Assembly: GCA_047967505.1 (NCBI GenBank)
Contig: CM106540.1
Direction: 5' to 3' (one strand)
Source: Dipteris shenzhenensis
Lineage: Eukaryota; Polypodiophyta; Polypodiopsida; Gleicheniales
DNA: 64,000 nucleotides
Part shown: piece by piece, positions 31,589 through 43,659 of the stretch
Position numbering within the stretch: position 1 is the first letter of the stretch
How the letters are laid out: each line of letters starts with the position of its first letter
Position numbers and translations under genes: made by a program
Notes under the pieces: generated by a model
The model's database searches: none
Told to the model about the DNA's origin: nothing
Seen by the model: only the letters and a program-made list of their open reading frames with translations

Positions 31589-33946
31589 ATCTGTGGCACA
31601 ATAGGTCACAACCAAAGAGCAGTATAGTGCAATAGGCAACCCAAATGACCAAAAATATAGTGTTGTCCAGACCAATCAGGTCTCCAAATAAATTGGCTGA
31701 TCCAATGCTCAAAAGCACTCAGCCATAAAGAGGCATAAACAAGAATATATGCAGCCCAATAACCTGCTAATGCCTGGCAATCCAAGTAAGAAATGCACTG
31801 AACCAAATGAGCAATGCCTGCTCAACCAATGGCAATAGGAGCCCAGCTCAACTATCCATAAACATCAGTGCGGCATCCACCAATGCAAATCCATAATACA
31901 TCAAAATGGCATTTACTGCATCACCAATGCATCACCTCAAGTGTGCAATCCTTTGGCAACAAAATCAAGCATTCACCACTTGCCAAATGTGCCAAAGTGA
32001 CTTGCCAAAATGCCAATAATGGCCTTGGACTGAAGTGAGATCCCAGTCACTTTCTGTAATTTACTGTGAGTTCCCAATTCACTGTTGTGCAAGAGAAATC
32101 CCTACAACAATACCTCACAGCCACTTTGGGCAAAATAACACGCTGTCCCTGTTTTTGAACAACGATATGAAAGACCGGATACCAAAGCTGTAAACAGCAA
32201 AGTTGTAGCTGGTAGAAAGATCTACAACTTGTCAGTTGACCTCAAGAGCAAAATCCCTGTGGATTCTCAGATATTCTCACCTGAAAAACAGCTTCCTGCA
32301 CATTGGTCACAAATAGACAGCAGACTGCAACTTTTTGTGGTTTTGCAGAGGCTGTAAGTCCTGCAGCTTATACCGGATTAACTTGCTTCCAAAAGCAAAG
32401 TTGTAGTATGTTTTGTGAACTACAACTTTCCAGTTCGGCACAAAGTGCAATTCTGCACCAAGAAAGAGATATTCAGTCCTGAAAATGACTGTTTTGTCAT
32501 AAAAACAGCAACAGCAGCTTCCTTGAATGTTTGCTGCCCTTTACAGCACTCATCTGCTCCAGCAAAAAACAGCCCCAAAAATGGTCAAAATACATCCAAC
32601 AGATCACCTCGTATGTCAACTGCAACACCAGTAAAATGGCAAGTACAATGCCCAACCAAATCAGCCCCAAGAATGCTCACAGATCAGCAATAAAATAGCC
32701 CAAAAGCACTGGCAAAACAGCCTCGAAATGTGTTCCAAATGATGCTAATCTGACAGGATCTCAATACATCACCGTACCACCGTATGTATCCAACATAGGC
32801 AAACAACCATGCATCCAATGAACTGTCAATGCATCTCAACGAGGCATGTACCACTGTCAAAGCATGTGTCAATGCCACTGCCAAAGTGATGTACAGATCG
32901 AAAGCTCCTTGTGCAAGACTGCAAAATGGCATATGACCAGTCCCGCAAAGTGCCCAAGCAACAGCCTCAAATCAGCCTATTCACAGCTAATGTCCACAAG
33001 GCATACTTCTACAAAATGTCCCGCAAAGAGACCAAAATCAGCCAATGCTCAGCTCCAAGACCTCAAATGCAACACCGGCTATCTCCCAAGCATACAACTA
33101 CATCAAACATGCAATCCACAAGCTCCCCAACAGCTCATCTTCTCCAAAATGGATGTTGTTGCTATCACTGGGCTGCTCTTCCTTTGCTCACGGGATGGAG
33201 CATCCCTACAGCACTCCATGCAACGGACTGCCACGAGTGATCCTCAACAGAGCTAGCCATCATCAACATTGCAACGCCCACAGCTCTTGCTCCTAGGCAC
33301 TCAGCCATACACAGTAGCTTCAAGCAAAGCTTCAGCACATGTTTGCCTCCAACGTGAGCAACTCTTCATGCCTCGGCAAGCAAGCTAACTCGACATAGCT
33401 CACAACACAGTCAACCCTCCATCGGCCAAGTCCTCTATTCAATGGGACAAACCAATCCGTAGCTGCGCCTCTACCACACACGGATGAGCAAACTGGCAGC
33501 CCCGCAGACAGTCAACCATACGAGCAGCCAAGCCATATCCCTCAGCTACTCTCTCACGAGCGTCATCTCCATAGCCCTTCAGCAGCGCCACAGTCTCTAC
33601 TCTGACGCTCAACCTCAACGTCCATTGCTCCAAACTCACCGATGGCGATTCGTAGGCCAAATAACAAACGGCTCCAGCGTCGACAAACTCAGTAGCGACC
33701 TCTCATGGCATCCCTCGAATGTCAGAGCGGATCTTATCCTCCACACACAGCAACTCCAACAACCTGCAGCCAAGAGCTCCTCATCACTGCGCCCATCGTC
33801 GTGGAGACTGGCAAAACCAAAGCCACCTCCCAGCGTCGCTTCCCAGTGAGCCAAGCCTCCATATCACGTCTCCGACACCGACCTCGTCGCTTTGATACTA
33901 GGCTGCTCCTCTCTAACCTTGCTGGCTACACTCACCAAGCTCTCCT
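31589..33946 (-). other. Copia-2 untranslated leader (about 2.4 kb)
   Basis: The stretch between primer binding site and gag has no recognisable protein on either strand; + strand frames of about 100 codons look incidental. It contains two similar hairpins, each with AAGTTGTAG and CTACAACTT arms (about 32198-32230 and 32398-32428), and many CAATGC/CAAATGCC motifs. Confidence 0.6.
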
Positions 33947-33948
33947 TA

Positions 33949-33960
33949 GCTCTGATACCA
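33949..33960 (-). other. Copia-2 primer binding site
   Basis: Minus strand reads TGGTATCAGAGC, two bases from the 5' LTR; matches initiator-Met tRNA. Confidence 0.9.
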
Positions 33961-33962
33961 GT

Positions 33963-34110
33963 TGTGGGAGAGGAGAGCACACACAAAGGGATAGGAGACA
34001 CCAAAAGTGGTGGAGCAAAAGCTACTCCAGCTTATTCCTCTATCATATATATATATGAGTATACATGGGCACTGTACAAGTGGGTGGGCACACTGCCCTT
34101 TACCCTAACA
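33963..34110 (-). repeat. Copia-2 5' LTR (right in window)
   Basis: Copy of 28182-28331; followed by target duplication ATATA. Confidence 0.93.
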
Positions 34111-34115
34111 ATATA

Positions 34116-34787
34116 TGCATGGGAGTTGTATCCAGAGTTTGCAAGTTCAAAGGAAGGTCCAGCTTTGCGGATTCTAAAGTCGAACTTGGAAAGGAGTGAT
34201 TTTTTTAACAAGAACTAAAGTTATTGCTAGAATGGTCTAGGAATGGAGCAAATTGGTCGTCAAGGACAAGAAAATCAGGATAAAGTGGAAAAGCCAGCTA
34301 AAAGTGGGAAAAAGTAGGTCGCAACTTTCTTGGATAAAAACAACAGTCACTATTTTGACCATAACTTTTTATTCCAAAGTCAAATTGAGGAGCTTTTTTT
34401 TTTTGTTGAAAAGCTGGATTGCGATCTACAACTTTCCAGAAGAGGCCAATCCATTAAGTCAAAAACTCAGAATATGCAGAGGCATCATATTTCAGAAGCT
34501 CCAAGATTGAGAGTGAGAGTACGAGTGAGAGTGAGATTCTTCTTTCATCTATGATTGTATCATCTTGAGTGAGAGTGAGATTCATTGAAACACCTTGGTA
34601 TGAGTGAGAGTGAGAGTGAGAATAGCTCAAGGGTGGTCGAGTGCTTGGAGCTCCGTACGTGGAGTATTGTGACTCCAGGATTGATTGTAAACGATTTTGA
34701 TTCAGCAAAAAGTATCCTTCCATTGTATTTTAGTTTTCTCCTTCTCTCTATAGAATCAATCTTGATTTCAAGGTTTGAAGCATCTTA
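34116..34787 (+). repeat. Gypsy-1 5' LTR, second piece
   Basis: Matches 39558-40254 of the 3' LTR. It ends ...AGCATCTTA where the 3' LTR ends ...AGCATCTCA. It contains a tract of GAGTGAGAGTGAGA repeats, also present in the 3' LTR. Confidence 0.88.
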
Positions 34788-34789
34788 AG

Positions 34790-34804
34790 TGGTATCAGAG
34801 CAGG
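34790..34804 (+). other. Gypsy-1 primer binding site
   Basis: TGGTATCAGAGCAGG, two bases after the LTR; initiator-Met type. Confidence 0.88.
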
Positions 34805-34854
34805 TTGAATTCCTGATTGTGAGTGAGAGAGATGGCTGACTGTGATGAGGTTTA

Positions 34855-36130
34855 ATGGAGGATGTCCGAACAAGAGTTACTAAAGAGCTAAAATGGATAA
34901 AAGGCAAGGTTGTGGCAGATACTTCTGCTAGAAATGAGACAAATGGAGATCTCAACAATGGTTTTTATGTAGAAATACCTCAAGATGATGATGCTACAGG
35001 GCCAAGACCACAGAAGAGGACACGAACAAAGGAAGATGATGTTGAGGATGATGTTGCAGATCCAAGACCTTATAAGAAATCAAGAATTGAAGAGGATGTT
35101 GCTGAATCAGCTCTTAGGCAAGTCTTCAAGAAGACAAAACTTTCAAAATTTGATGGTGAAAAGAAGACTAGAGAAGATCTTGAAGCTTGGCTCAAAGAGC
35201 TTAAAGATTTCTTCGCCCTGCGAGAATTTGATGAGGTTGGAAAGGCAAAGATTTCATCTCTTCAACTCTGTGGAGTCGCAAAGTTATGGTGGAAGTCTCA
35301 TCTACAATTTAGAGAAAAACCAAGTGAACCTATGATTTGGGCAGAATTTTGAGTCGTAGCTAAAAAGAGGTATTGCTCCCCCCACTATTACATGGAGAAA
35401 AAAATGGGATTTTATAACTTTAAGCAGGTGACAGGTGACTCTCTTACACATAAGTTTGTAGTACGTCTTAAGGAGGATCTTTTATACATGATGAAAGGGA
35501 TTGGATCCAAGGACTTCTTAGATGTTGTGGCCAAGGCAAAAAATTAGAAGCATACAACGAACGGAAAGTGACAAAGACAAAGATGATTCCATCCTTTTCC
35601 AAGAGTTTAGAGTTCAAATATTTCCCAACAAAGATCAGATTTGTCTAGTGCCAATAAATTTCAAGGATGGAGGGAACAACAGGATGGTAGAAATCTTAGA
35701 AATCAAAGAAGATTTGTTCCTTATAGTTAGGAGGGCATCCAAAGCAAGGATCAAGCTAATAAAGTTGCTGGGAACCAGAAAGGTCAACAAGCATCTCCTT
35801 GGAAAAATGATCTTGCTTTTATTGAACGAGCACAAAGGATGGGATTGTGCTTCAGGTGTGGAGAACAAGGACATCGGACATTTCAATGTCCAAACAAAGC
35901 CAAATTCAATTTTGTCAAAGGATCCAGGATGGAGGCTAAGATGAGCGAGATGAACGCAACCATTGATGAAGCTGAGCAAGAAGGTAAGTCATCTGAACGT
36001 GCAATGAAATGCATGGTTTCTTCTACATCTCATGCACATGCCACTACCATTAGAGTAAAAGGGAGGATTGGTGCTACAACATAAATTTCCTAATTGATTT
36101 GGGTAGCACAAATTGTTTTATCTCTCCTAA
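34855..36130 (+). pseudogene. Gypsy-1 gag, zinc knuckle and protease, broken
   Basis: The ATG at 34855 opens a charged N-terminus with a repeated DVEDDVADPRP-type segment, then gag proper (LSKFDGEKKTREDLEAWLKEL, AKLWWKSHL). TGA (35350-35352) interrupts WAEF-stop-VVAKK, and more frame changes follow. The CCHC knuckle CFRCGEQGHRTFQC lies near 35848. The protease site reads FLIDLGST (about 36084-36110); the usual Ser after Asp is Leu, as a TCG-to-TTG change would give. Confidence 0.8.
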
Positions 36131-36283
36131 ACTCATACGGACACAACATTTAGAAGTTGGAAATAAGATAAAAAACCTGTCCAATTAGTTAATGGGAAAA
36201 TACACTATACCCAAGGTCTTATTGAAAATTTACAGTTTAGCTTAGCACATAGAAAGTGTAAGGGGAATTTTTATGCCATAGAT

Positions 36284-38189
36284 ATGAGGAAGTGTGATGC
36301 CATAATTGGAATGGACTGGCTATTTGAAAACAAAGTCTTAATTGACTATGGAAAGAGAACCATAAGCTTTTCTGGAGTAGATGGTAGAAATCAAGTTATT
36401 CAAGGAGAGGAAAGGGATAGTCAAGCTTTTCTTATTTCAGCCATGAAATTGTTAAGAGGAATGAGACAAAGTTGTGATACATTCTTAGTATTTGCTAAAA
36501 AGATTGAGGAGGAAACCCAAAGATTGAGGGAGAGAATCAAAAGGAAGAACAGCATGAATATGATCAAAAACTCCTTGATGAGTTTTCTGATATCTTTCCT
36601 GATGATCTACTAGGGATGCCACCACCTCGATGTCTTGACCATGCTATAGAACTAGAACCAAGAACTCGACCTTATTGTAGGGCCCCTTATAGGTTCAATG
36701 TGGATGAATTAAAGGAATTGAAAATTCAATTAGAGGATTTACAAAAAAAGGGGTTTATTCAACCTAGTGTTTCTCCTTGGGGTGCTCCAATTTTATTTCA
36801 AAGAAAAAGGATGGAACATACAAGTTATGCATTAACTATAGAGGATTAAATAGTCAGACCATCAAGAATAAATATCCTCTACCTCACATAGATGAGTTGT
36901 TGTCTCAATTGAGTGCAAGCACAATCTTCTCCAAGATTTATTTAAGATCGGGATATCATCAAATATGTATTAAGAAAGAGGACATCCCAAAGACTACTTT
37001 TAGAACTCGATATGGTCATTATGAATTCACATTTCTTGCTTTTGGTCTCCCCAATGCACCTTCAACTTTTATGTGTCTGATGCATGATGTGTTTCGTAAT
37101 TTTTTAGATGATTTTATTTTGGTTTTCCTAGATGATATTTTGGTATATTCAAAGAATGTGAAAGAACATGCGATGCATCTTACGAAAACACTTGAAAATT
37201 TAAGGGAACATAAGTTATACAGAAAAAGGAGTAAATGCTTCTTTGCTAAAGATAAAATTATTTATTTGGGATGAGTTATTTCCAAAGAAGGCATCCATAT
37301 AAATCCTGACAAAGCAAAAGTGATTCAAGAATGGCCAAGGCTTAAAACAGTGAGAGATGTGAGGAGTTTTATTGGTTTGGCACGATATGAGAGAAAACAT
37401 ATCAAGGATTTTTCTAAAATAACATCGCCCTTAACAGACCTGATAAAGCAAGAAAACAAATTTATATGGAATGAGAAATGTCAAGAAGTTTTTGATACAT
37501 TAAAAGCAAAGGTGGCACAAAATTGCATCTTGAAGATACTTGAGCTAGGAAAATCTTTTATTGTGACTTGTGATGCAAGTGGGACACAAATTGGATGTGT
37601 TCTTTCTCAAGATGGTAGAGTAGTGGATTGCTCATGATCATGAATTGCTAGAAAACTTAGAAAACATGAAGAGAAATACCCCACTCATGATTGTGAATTG
37701 CTTGTTGTTGTTCATGCATTGAAACATTGGAGACATTTTCTACATGGTGTGAAGTTTGAAATTTGAATGGATCATCAAAGTTTGAAATATATTCTTACTC
37801 AACCTTTGTTGAATACTAGACAGAGGTCATGGATGGATCTTCTTTTTGAATATGATTTTGAGATTAAATACATTGAGGGCAAAGAGAATAAGGTGGATGA
37901 TGCTTTGAGTAGACGTCCTCTTGTGAATGCACTAACCATTGTTCGTTCTGGTTTAATGGAAAACATCATTAAGGCTGAAATTGAACTGGATTCTTTTTAT
38001 GTTTCTATCCTTGATAAGCTTGCCAAGAATCACTCTGAGAGAGTCGAGGGAAGATTTCACTTAGGAAATGGGAATTTGTATTGTAATGACAGACTTTGTG
38101 TGCCTAAACAATCTTCTTTTAAAGCTAAAATTTTGCATGAATGTCATGATGCATCTTCTCTGGACATGCAGGATATACAAAATGTATAG
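36284..38189 (+). pseudogene. Gypsy-1 RT and RNase H, broken
   Basis: AIIGMDWLFENKVLIDY marks the end of protease. RT: PYRFNVDELKELK, a frameshift near 36800, SKKKDGTYKLCINYRGLN, then FSKIYLRSGYHQ, where the first catalytic Asp is Tyr (36939-36941); the FLDD box is intact (VFLDDILVYS). TGA (37272-37274) lies in YLG-stop-VIS. RNase H: TCDASGTQIGCVL, YPTHDCELLVVVHALKHWRHFL and DHQSLKYILTQP, with three TGA codons between. EGKENKVDDALSRRP closes the domain. Confidence 0.82.
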
Positions 38190-39360
38190 CAAGGTTAGAA
38201 AGTCTTTCTTTTGGCCTAATTTGAAGAATGATGTCCATTGCTATGTTAGGGAATGTTTACATTGTCAACGAGTCCAAATTGAACAACATAGAATGTGAGG
38301 TCTAATGGAACTGCTAGACATTCCTCTTTGAAAGTGGGAATCTATTTCAATGGACTTCATCACTAAATTGCTTACTACTAGAGGGGGGTATGATACTATT
38401 CTTGTTGTTGTTCATCATTTGACCAAAATGGCCCATTTCTTTTCAATGAAAAAGACTGATGGTGCTCTTGAGGTAGCAAAATTATTTGTAAGAGAAATCT
38501 TTCGCTTGCACAGTATGCCTAAGAGTATTTTTTCTGGCAGGGATTCAAAGTTCAAATCTAATTTTTGGCATGCTACATTTAAAGCCATAAGAACTGAGCT
38601 TAAAATGAGCACAACATTTCATCCGCAAACAGATGGGGAAACAAAAATAGTAAATCGTTTTCAAGAAGACATTCTTAGAATGTATGTTAATGAGAAGCAA
38701 ACTAATTGGATTGAATTCTTATCTTTGGCTAAGTTTTTTTATAATAGTTTGTGGCATAGCTCAATTCAAATGACTCCCCTTGAAGCTATATATGGCCAAA
38801 TTGGCATTCACTAGTTAATTTCTCTTATTCTGAGAACAAAGTTGAGATTTCAAAACAAATCCTTGAGAGGATGGATGAGGAATTCAAACACATCCACCAT
38901 TGAATTAAAAGAGCACAGGATAGACAAAAACATTATTATGACAAAAACCATAGTTTTCAAGAATTCAAGTTGGGTGACATGGTATTTTTGAAAATCATTC
39001 CTAAGAAAAGTAATGTAATTCTTGGCAGAGATAGAAGGCTCTCACCTAATTTCGCAAGACCTCAAAATATTAAAGCGAGTGGGAACATTGGCTTACCAAC
39101 TTGAATTGCCTAATAATATCAAAGTACATCCTATTTTTCATGTGAGCTTATTGAAAATTTATGTTGCTAATCCTTCTCATGTTTTGCAGGACACATCTAG
39201 AATTCAAGAAGATGGAACGTTGAAGGTTGAACCTTAGCTTATTTTGGATAGACAAACCAAGCAACTTAGAAACACAACAATAGTAGAAGTTTTAGTAAAA
39301 TGGGATGTATACCCTATAGAGGATGCTACTTGGGTAGATTTTATATTCACTTATTGATGA
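38190..39360 (+). pseudogene. Gypsy-1 integrase and chromodomain-like tail
   Basis: The integrase binding region is frameshifted near 38170. The core reads SMDFITKLL, then VVVHHLTKMAHF (His for Asp), GRDSKFKSNFW, and HPQTDGETKIVNR, where the position of the catalytic Glu holds Lys. The C-terminal part is LKRVGTLAYQLELP, VHPIFHVSLLK, then after a TAG the chromodomain-like LRNTTIVEVLVKWDVYPIEDATWVD and a double stop TGATGA (about 39356). Confidence 0.8.
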
Positions 39361-39410
39361 GTTTCCTTCTTTTAAACTTTGAGGACAGAGTTTTTCAGAG
39401 AGGGGCTAAT

Positions 39411-40254
39411 TGTGACACTCCATATTTTGTGTATAAGTTTATTTTTACTTTTAGTGGTAGTAGTTATTTGTGAAACTTATTTTCATGTCAATTTTGTGTT
39501 TTGAAAATACTAATAAGTGATTTGAGATTTAATAAATCCAAGAAAATAAATATATATGCATGGGAGTTGTATCCAAACTTTGCAGGTTTAAAGGAAGGTC
39601 CAGCTTTGCAGATTCTAAATTTGAACTTAGAAAGGAGTGATTGATTTAAAAATAACTATAGTTATTGCTAGAATGGTCCAGGAATGGAGCAAATTGGTCG
39701 TGAAGGGCAAGAAAAGCAGGATAAAGTAGAAAAGCCAGCTAAAAGTGGGGAAAAGCATGTCGTACCTTTTTTTCTTGGATAAAAATAATAGTCACTATTT
39801 TGACCATAACTTCATATTACAAACTCTGATTGAGGAGTTTTTTTGTTGTTGGAAAGCTGGGATTGTGATCTACAACTTTCCAGAAGAGGTCAAGATCTAA
39901 TTCCATGATCTATTAAGTCGAAAATGCAGAATACTTAGAGGTAGCATATTTCAAAAGCTTCGAGATTGAGAGTGAGAGTGCGAGTGCGAGTGAGATTCTT
40001 CTTTCATCTATGATTGTATCATCTTGAGTGCACAACACCTTGGTATGAGTAAGAGAGAAATCTGATGCGAGTGAGAGTGAGAGTGAGAATAGCTCAGGGG
40101 TGATTGGGCAGTTCGAGCTCCGTACGTGGAGTATTGTGACTCCGGGATTGATTGTAAACGATTTTGATTCAACAAAAAGTATCCTTCTATTGTATTTCAG
40201 TTTTCTCTTTCTCTCTATAGAATCAATCTTGATTTCAAGGTTCAAAGCATCTCA
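39411..40254 (+). repeat. Gypsy-1 3' LTR
   Basis: 844 bp, TGTGACACTCC to GCATCTCA, followed by target duplication CATGC. Confidence 0.9.
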
Positions 40255-40727
40255 CATGCTATAAATTCAACCACCTTTTTTCTCCAAATGCATACCATAC
40301 ATGCCTACAAATCAGCCCCTTCTTTCTCTAAATGCAATGAATACATGCCATAAATTCATCAACCACTTCTCTTCACCCAAAAATTCAGCCTTCTCTCATA
40401 AATACAAATGCATAAATATACATGCCATAAATTCAGCACCTTCTCTATAGCATAGTACCTCTCTTCACCCATAAATTCAGCCCACTTCTCCCATAAATTC
40501 AGCCCCCTCCCTTACATCCAAATGCATAAGTTACATACATGCCATAAATTCAGCCCCCTTCTCCCATATATTCAGCCCCCTCCCTTACATCCAAAGGAAA
40601 AAACATACATGATATAAATTAAGCCACCTTTTTTCTCCAAATGGATAACATACATGCTAACAAATCAGCCCCTTATTTCTCTAAATGCATTCACATAAGT
40701 AGGCATTCACATAAGCATATAGACATA
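40255..40727. repeat. Satellite array, period about 48 bp (part 3)
   Basis: Resumes exactly after Gypsy-1 (CATGCTATAAATTCAACC). It fades near 40690 into CATTCACATAAG repeats and ends at the Gypsy-2A target site ACATA. Confidence 0.88.
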
Positions 40728-42765
40728 TGTGACGCCAAAAATTGATATTTTTAATTTGGCATTGGTATTGTTTTTCTCTATGTTTGATAAGAGTTTGAGT
40801 ATCAAGTGATAGCCTAGTAGCTCTCACTTATTTCTATTTTCTATGATATTGTATGGGATGGAGAGGATGAGCGGAATGGCTCATTGTAAATACCATAATA
40901 TGAATTATAAATACCTTGGTATGGGGTGAGAGTTATTTGTGTATGGGATATTATGGAGTTTTTTAGAAAATAGGAAGAGTGCGTCATATCAAGAGGTGGC
41001 CTCATGTCCATGTGTTCTAATAATATAAGAGAGGCCACATGCCAAGCATGTGGAATGCATGTGGAGGAGTGTGAAGTCAAGAGGAATCCTTCTAGAACTC
41101 CTATGTGGAATAAGGCGGATGTGGACATGTGGAAAAGAGAGGCTCCCTATGGGCTCCATGTGAGGAGACTCTTGACTTTCTCAATATTTTAAGAGTCTTG
41201 AGCATCTTGTGATGGGACACATGGCAAGAGTAGCCAAAAAGGACATGGATGGTGACATACGTGCTTATGTGATTGATGGGGAAAGGGAGGGGAAAGGAAT
41301 CTACAGGCAGCAATTATAAATGGGTGAAGGAGGGTAACAAAATCTCTATAAAAGGAGCCCTCCTCTCCCTTGTTCATCAATCTCTTCCACCATTAGGCCT
41401 CATGTTGCTGTAGCTCTAGTCTCCCCAAGCCTCTTCCATGAGCCTTCTCTCTCTCTTGTAGTTGAGTCCATCTCTCTCTAGTCTATTATCTCTCTATGAG
41501 TAGTCTTGGAGCTTCCGCTCCCTCTTGTATGTATGAAACCTCTTCTTCTCCCTTGTGTTTGTAGTGTTGGAGTGGATTCTCGCTCTATTTGTAATGAAGG
41601 TCACTTCAGGTTCTCTCTCTCTTGAGTGTCTCTTCCCTTTTTTTTCTTTCAACGCCTTAAAAGTTCTTTCTATTCGGCTGCTCACTGTGCACACATGGTC
41701 CATCTGTTTCTCGAGCCACTATACAAACTTCTTTCCCTCTTCTAGGCAAAATCTATGAGGGGTGGATCGCTGATGAAGGTGGAGTCTTGAGGGAGCATCC
41801 TGCTCAGGCGAAATTAGCATGGGTGGAGGGCAGTTTTCATAATAGTTTGACCCCATGTTAGTATTTTGCTCAACTTTCTGCTCGATAGTCTGATTTTAAT
41901 GAAATTTATATCAACGCAAATCTCTCTTTAAGGCGCATGTTTGTATGTGATCAGATCTTGAATTAGATACTACTGCAAAAAGTTATGATTCTCTGTGTCT
42001 GACAGTCTGTTTTCATGATAGTTTTTACTCCCGTCTAGTAAACTATCCATAACTTTTTGGCTGCTTCTTTTTTTCTTATGACACATATATCAGTGCAAAG
42101 CTCTCTTTAAGTGCATGTCTCTAAGTGCTTAGATTTTGAATCAGATACTGCTGCAAAATGTTATGAGTCTCTGTGTCTGACAGTCTATTTTCATAATAGC
42201 TTTTACCCCCTTCCAGTAAACTGTCCATATCTCTTCAATCATCTATCTATTTTCAATGAAACTTATATCAACGTGAATCCCATATTAAGGCGTATCCCTT
42301 TGTGTGTTTGAATCTTTGATATCATGTCTCTACTAAAAGTTATAGGCCTCTGGGTCTAATGACAATTTGTAGAGTGTTTTGAGCTAAGTGTAAAGGTGTC
42401 GATGAAGGAGGTGCAATGTTTCCTCGGAATCTACCCATCCGACCTAATCAGCCCCTTCAAACTCCTCAATATATATCAGTTCATGTCATGTTGAGCCACA
42501 AGATCTTCTTTCAACAACGTATCACTCTTCTCTTTAGCGCAGACCGGCTCGCTGAGATTATGGCCTCTGCTGATCCTTTCCTTCTCTCTATGCTTGATTA
42601 CAACATCACTTAGGATGTTACCATATTCATTCTCATCTGAGGGAGGAAAGTATGGTGTGGTATCTTGGCATAAAAGCTTCTTTCTAATGTCCCATTCTCA
42701 ATGATAAATATCTTTGTCAGTCAGTTCGAAAGCAGCAGGAAGTGAAGAGATGCGTGAAGTAGAGA
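40728..42765 (+). repeat. Gypsy-2A 5' LTR, 3' end deleted
   Basis: Starts TGTGACGCCAAAAATTGATA. It lacks the last 30 or so bases (TTTATTACCCCC to GTCACA); the break at GCGTGAAG continues directly with gag sequence TAGAGATTTGGGGC. Confidence 0.9.
41347..41353 (+). promoter_or_regulatory. LTR TATA box
   Basis: TCTATAAAAGGAGCCCTCC, equivalently placed in all four Gypsy-2 LTRs; probable RNA polymerase II start of the element. Confidence 0.6.
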
Positions 42766-43659
42766 TTTGGGGCAGTGGAGTCGCCAAATGCTTTGATGTT
42801 GCAGTTGGCCCAGTTCTATCAAGGAGAGGGTGCGTTGGTCTCTGCGTTGGCAATCCGATATGAAACTTTATGGACAAAGTATGAAAGGGCAGCTTTGCGA
42901 GCTGTGGCATCTGCATCATCGGCCCCTCAAAGTCTCTCAGGGATGGAGCACTTAAAGATGAGCAAATTTGTTATGACTTTGGAGCCTCTTCTTTGCTCAA
43001 AAGTACTGAGTAAAGATCCAACAACATACGTGGAGGCACTTCGCATTGCGACCAAGAAAGAAGCTTCTCTAAAGATCGAATCCTCTTTTGTGTCTTCAAC
43101 AGCTTCAACTTCTAAGGTGGAGGTAATGGGCACTCCTCAGGTACCAAAGTCCTTTGAGTTAGATCATAATATCTCCCAATTGATGGCAGAGTTTGTTGAT
43201 TTGAAATTGCATTTGGTTAATGCACGACAACCTAGAGCACCAAAGAGTGAAGATAGGCCTCGAGATAGGAGTGGGGTCACTTGCCATGAATGTAATGAAA
43301 AAGGTCACTATCGCCCCGAGTGTCCTAGATTGAGAAAGAAAGAAGAAAAACAAGTATCCTTGTTAGAAGCTTCTTCAAGGGATGAGGAAAGAGAGGTAAT
43401 GATGGCTAAACGGGGGCCTGGTAAAGCAAAAGAAGAAGAAGAAAGCAAGGAAGAAGGAGATGAGGAACATCAGGAAGAGGAACACCGTAGTAAGAAAAAG
43501 AAGGCATCTAGAAGGAGAATTAGCCAGTCAGACTTTCCTTTAGGACAAGGAATTGGAAGCTATGACTTGTTGTCTGATCTTAAAGAAAAGGAAGCTCATA
43601 TCACCTTTGGTCAATTACTTGCTTTGTCTCGAAAACTATGGAAAGAATGGGAAAACTAG
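42766..43659 (+). pseudogene. Gypsy-2A gag fragment
   Basis: Starts inside gag (matches copy B from about 55834), after the deletion. RYETLWTKYERAALRAV is followed by a zinc knuckle CHECNEKGHYRPEC and a Glu/Lys-rich linker. It ends in TAG after a lost G near 43650 (KEWEN-stop; copy B reads KEWGKLAS). Confidence 0.85.

Larger units (their letters stand above)
28182..34110 (-). mobile_element. Copia-2: minus-strand Ty1/copia element, likely non-autonomous
   Basis: The element is 5929 bp with LTRs of 150 bp (28182-28331) and 148 bp (33963-34110). The target duplication ATATA is perfect (28177-28181 and 34111-34115) and lies within the Gypsy-1 LTR. The PBS is TGGTATCAGAGC on the minus strand (33949-33960); the polypurine tract reads AAGTGGGAGGT on the minus strand next to 28332. 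The LTRs differ by only two substitutions plus a TA-repeat indel, so the insertion is recent, yet the coding region is heavily eroded. It therefore probably moved using proteins from another element. Confidence 0.93.
28036..40254 (+). mobile_element. Gypsy-1: Ty3/gypsy chromovirus, interrupted by Copia-2
   Basis: The 5' LTR is in two pieces (28036-28181 and 34116-34787) around Copia-2. The 3' LTR is 39411-40254 (844 bp). The target duplication CATGC flanks the element perfectly (28031-28035 and 40255-40259) inside the satellite. The PBS TGGTATCAGAGCAGG lies at 34790 and a polypurine stretch CAGAGAGGGG near 39396. Domain order is gag with CCHC knuckle, PR, RT, RNase H, IN, then a chromodomain-like tail (EVLVKWDVYPIEDATW), which places it among chromoviruses. 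The element is about 6.3 kb without the insert and is inactive through frameshifts, stops and lost catalytic residues. Confidence 0.92.

Noticed and set aside
32415-33849. Several + strand frames of 70-136 codons in the Copia-2 leader
   Set aside because: No conserved motifs, wrong strand for the element, and no promoter; treated as incidental.
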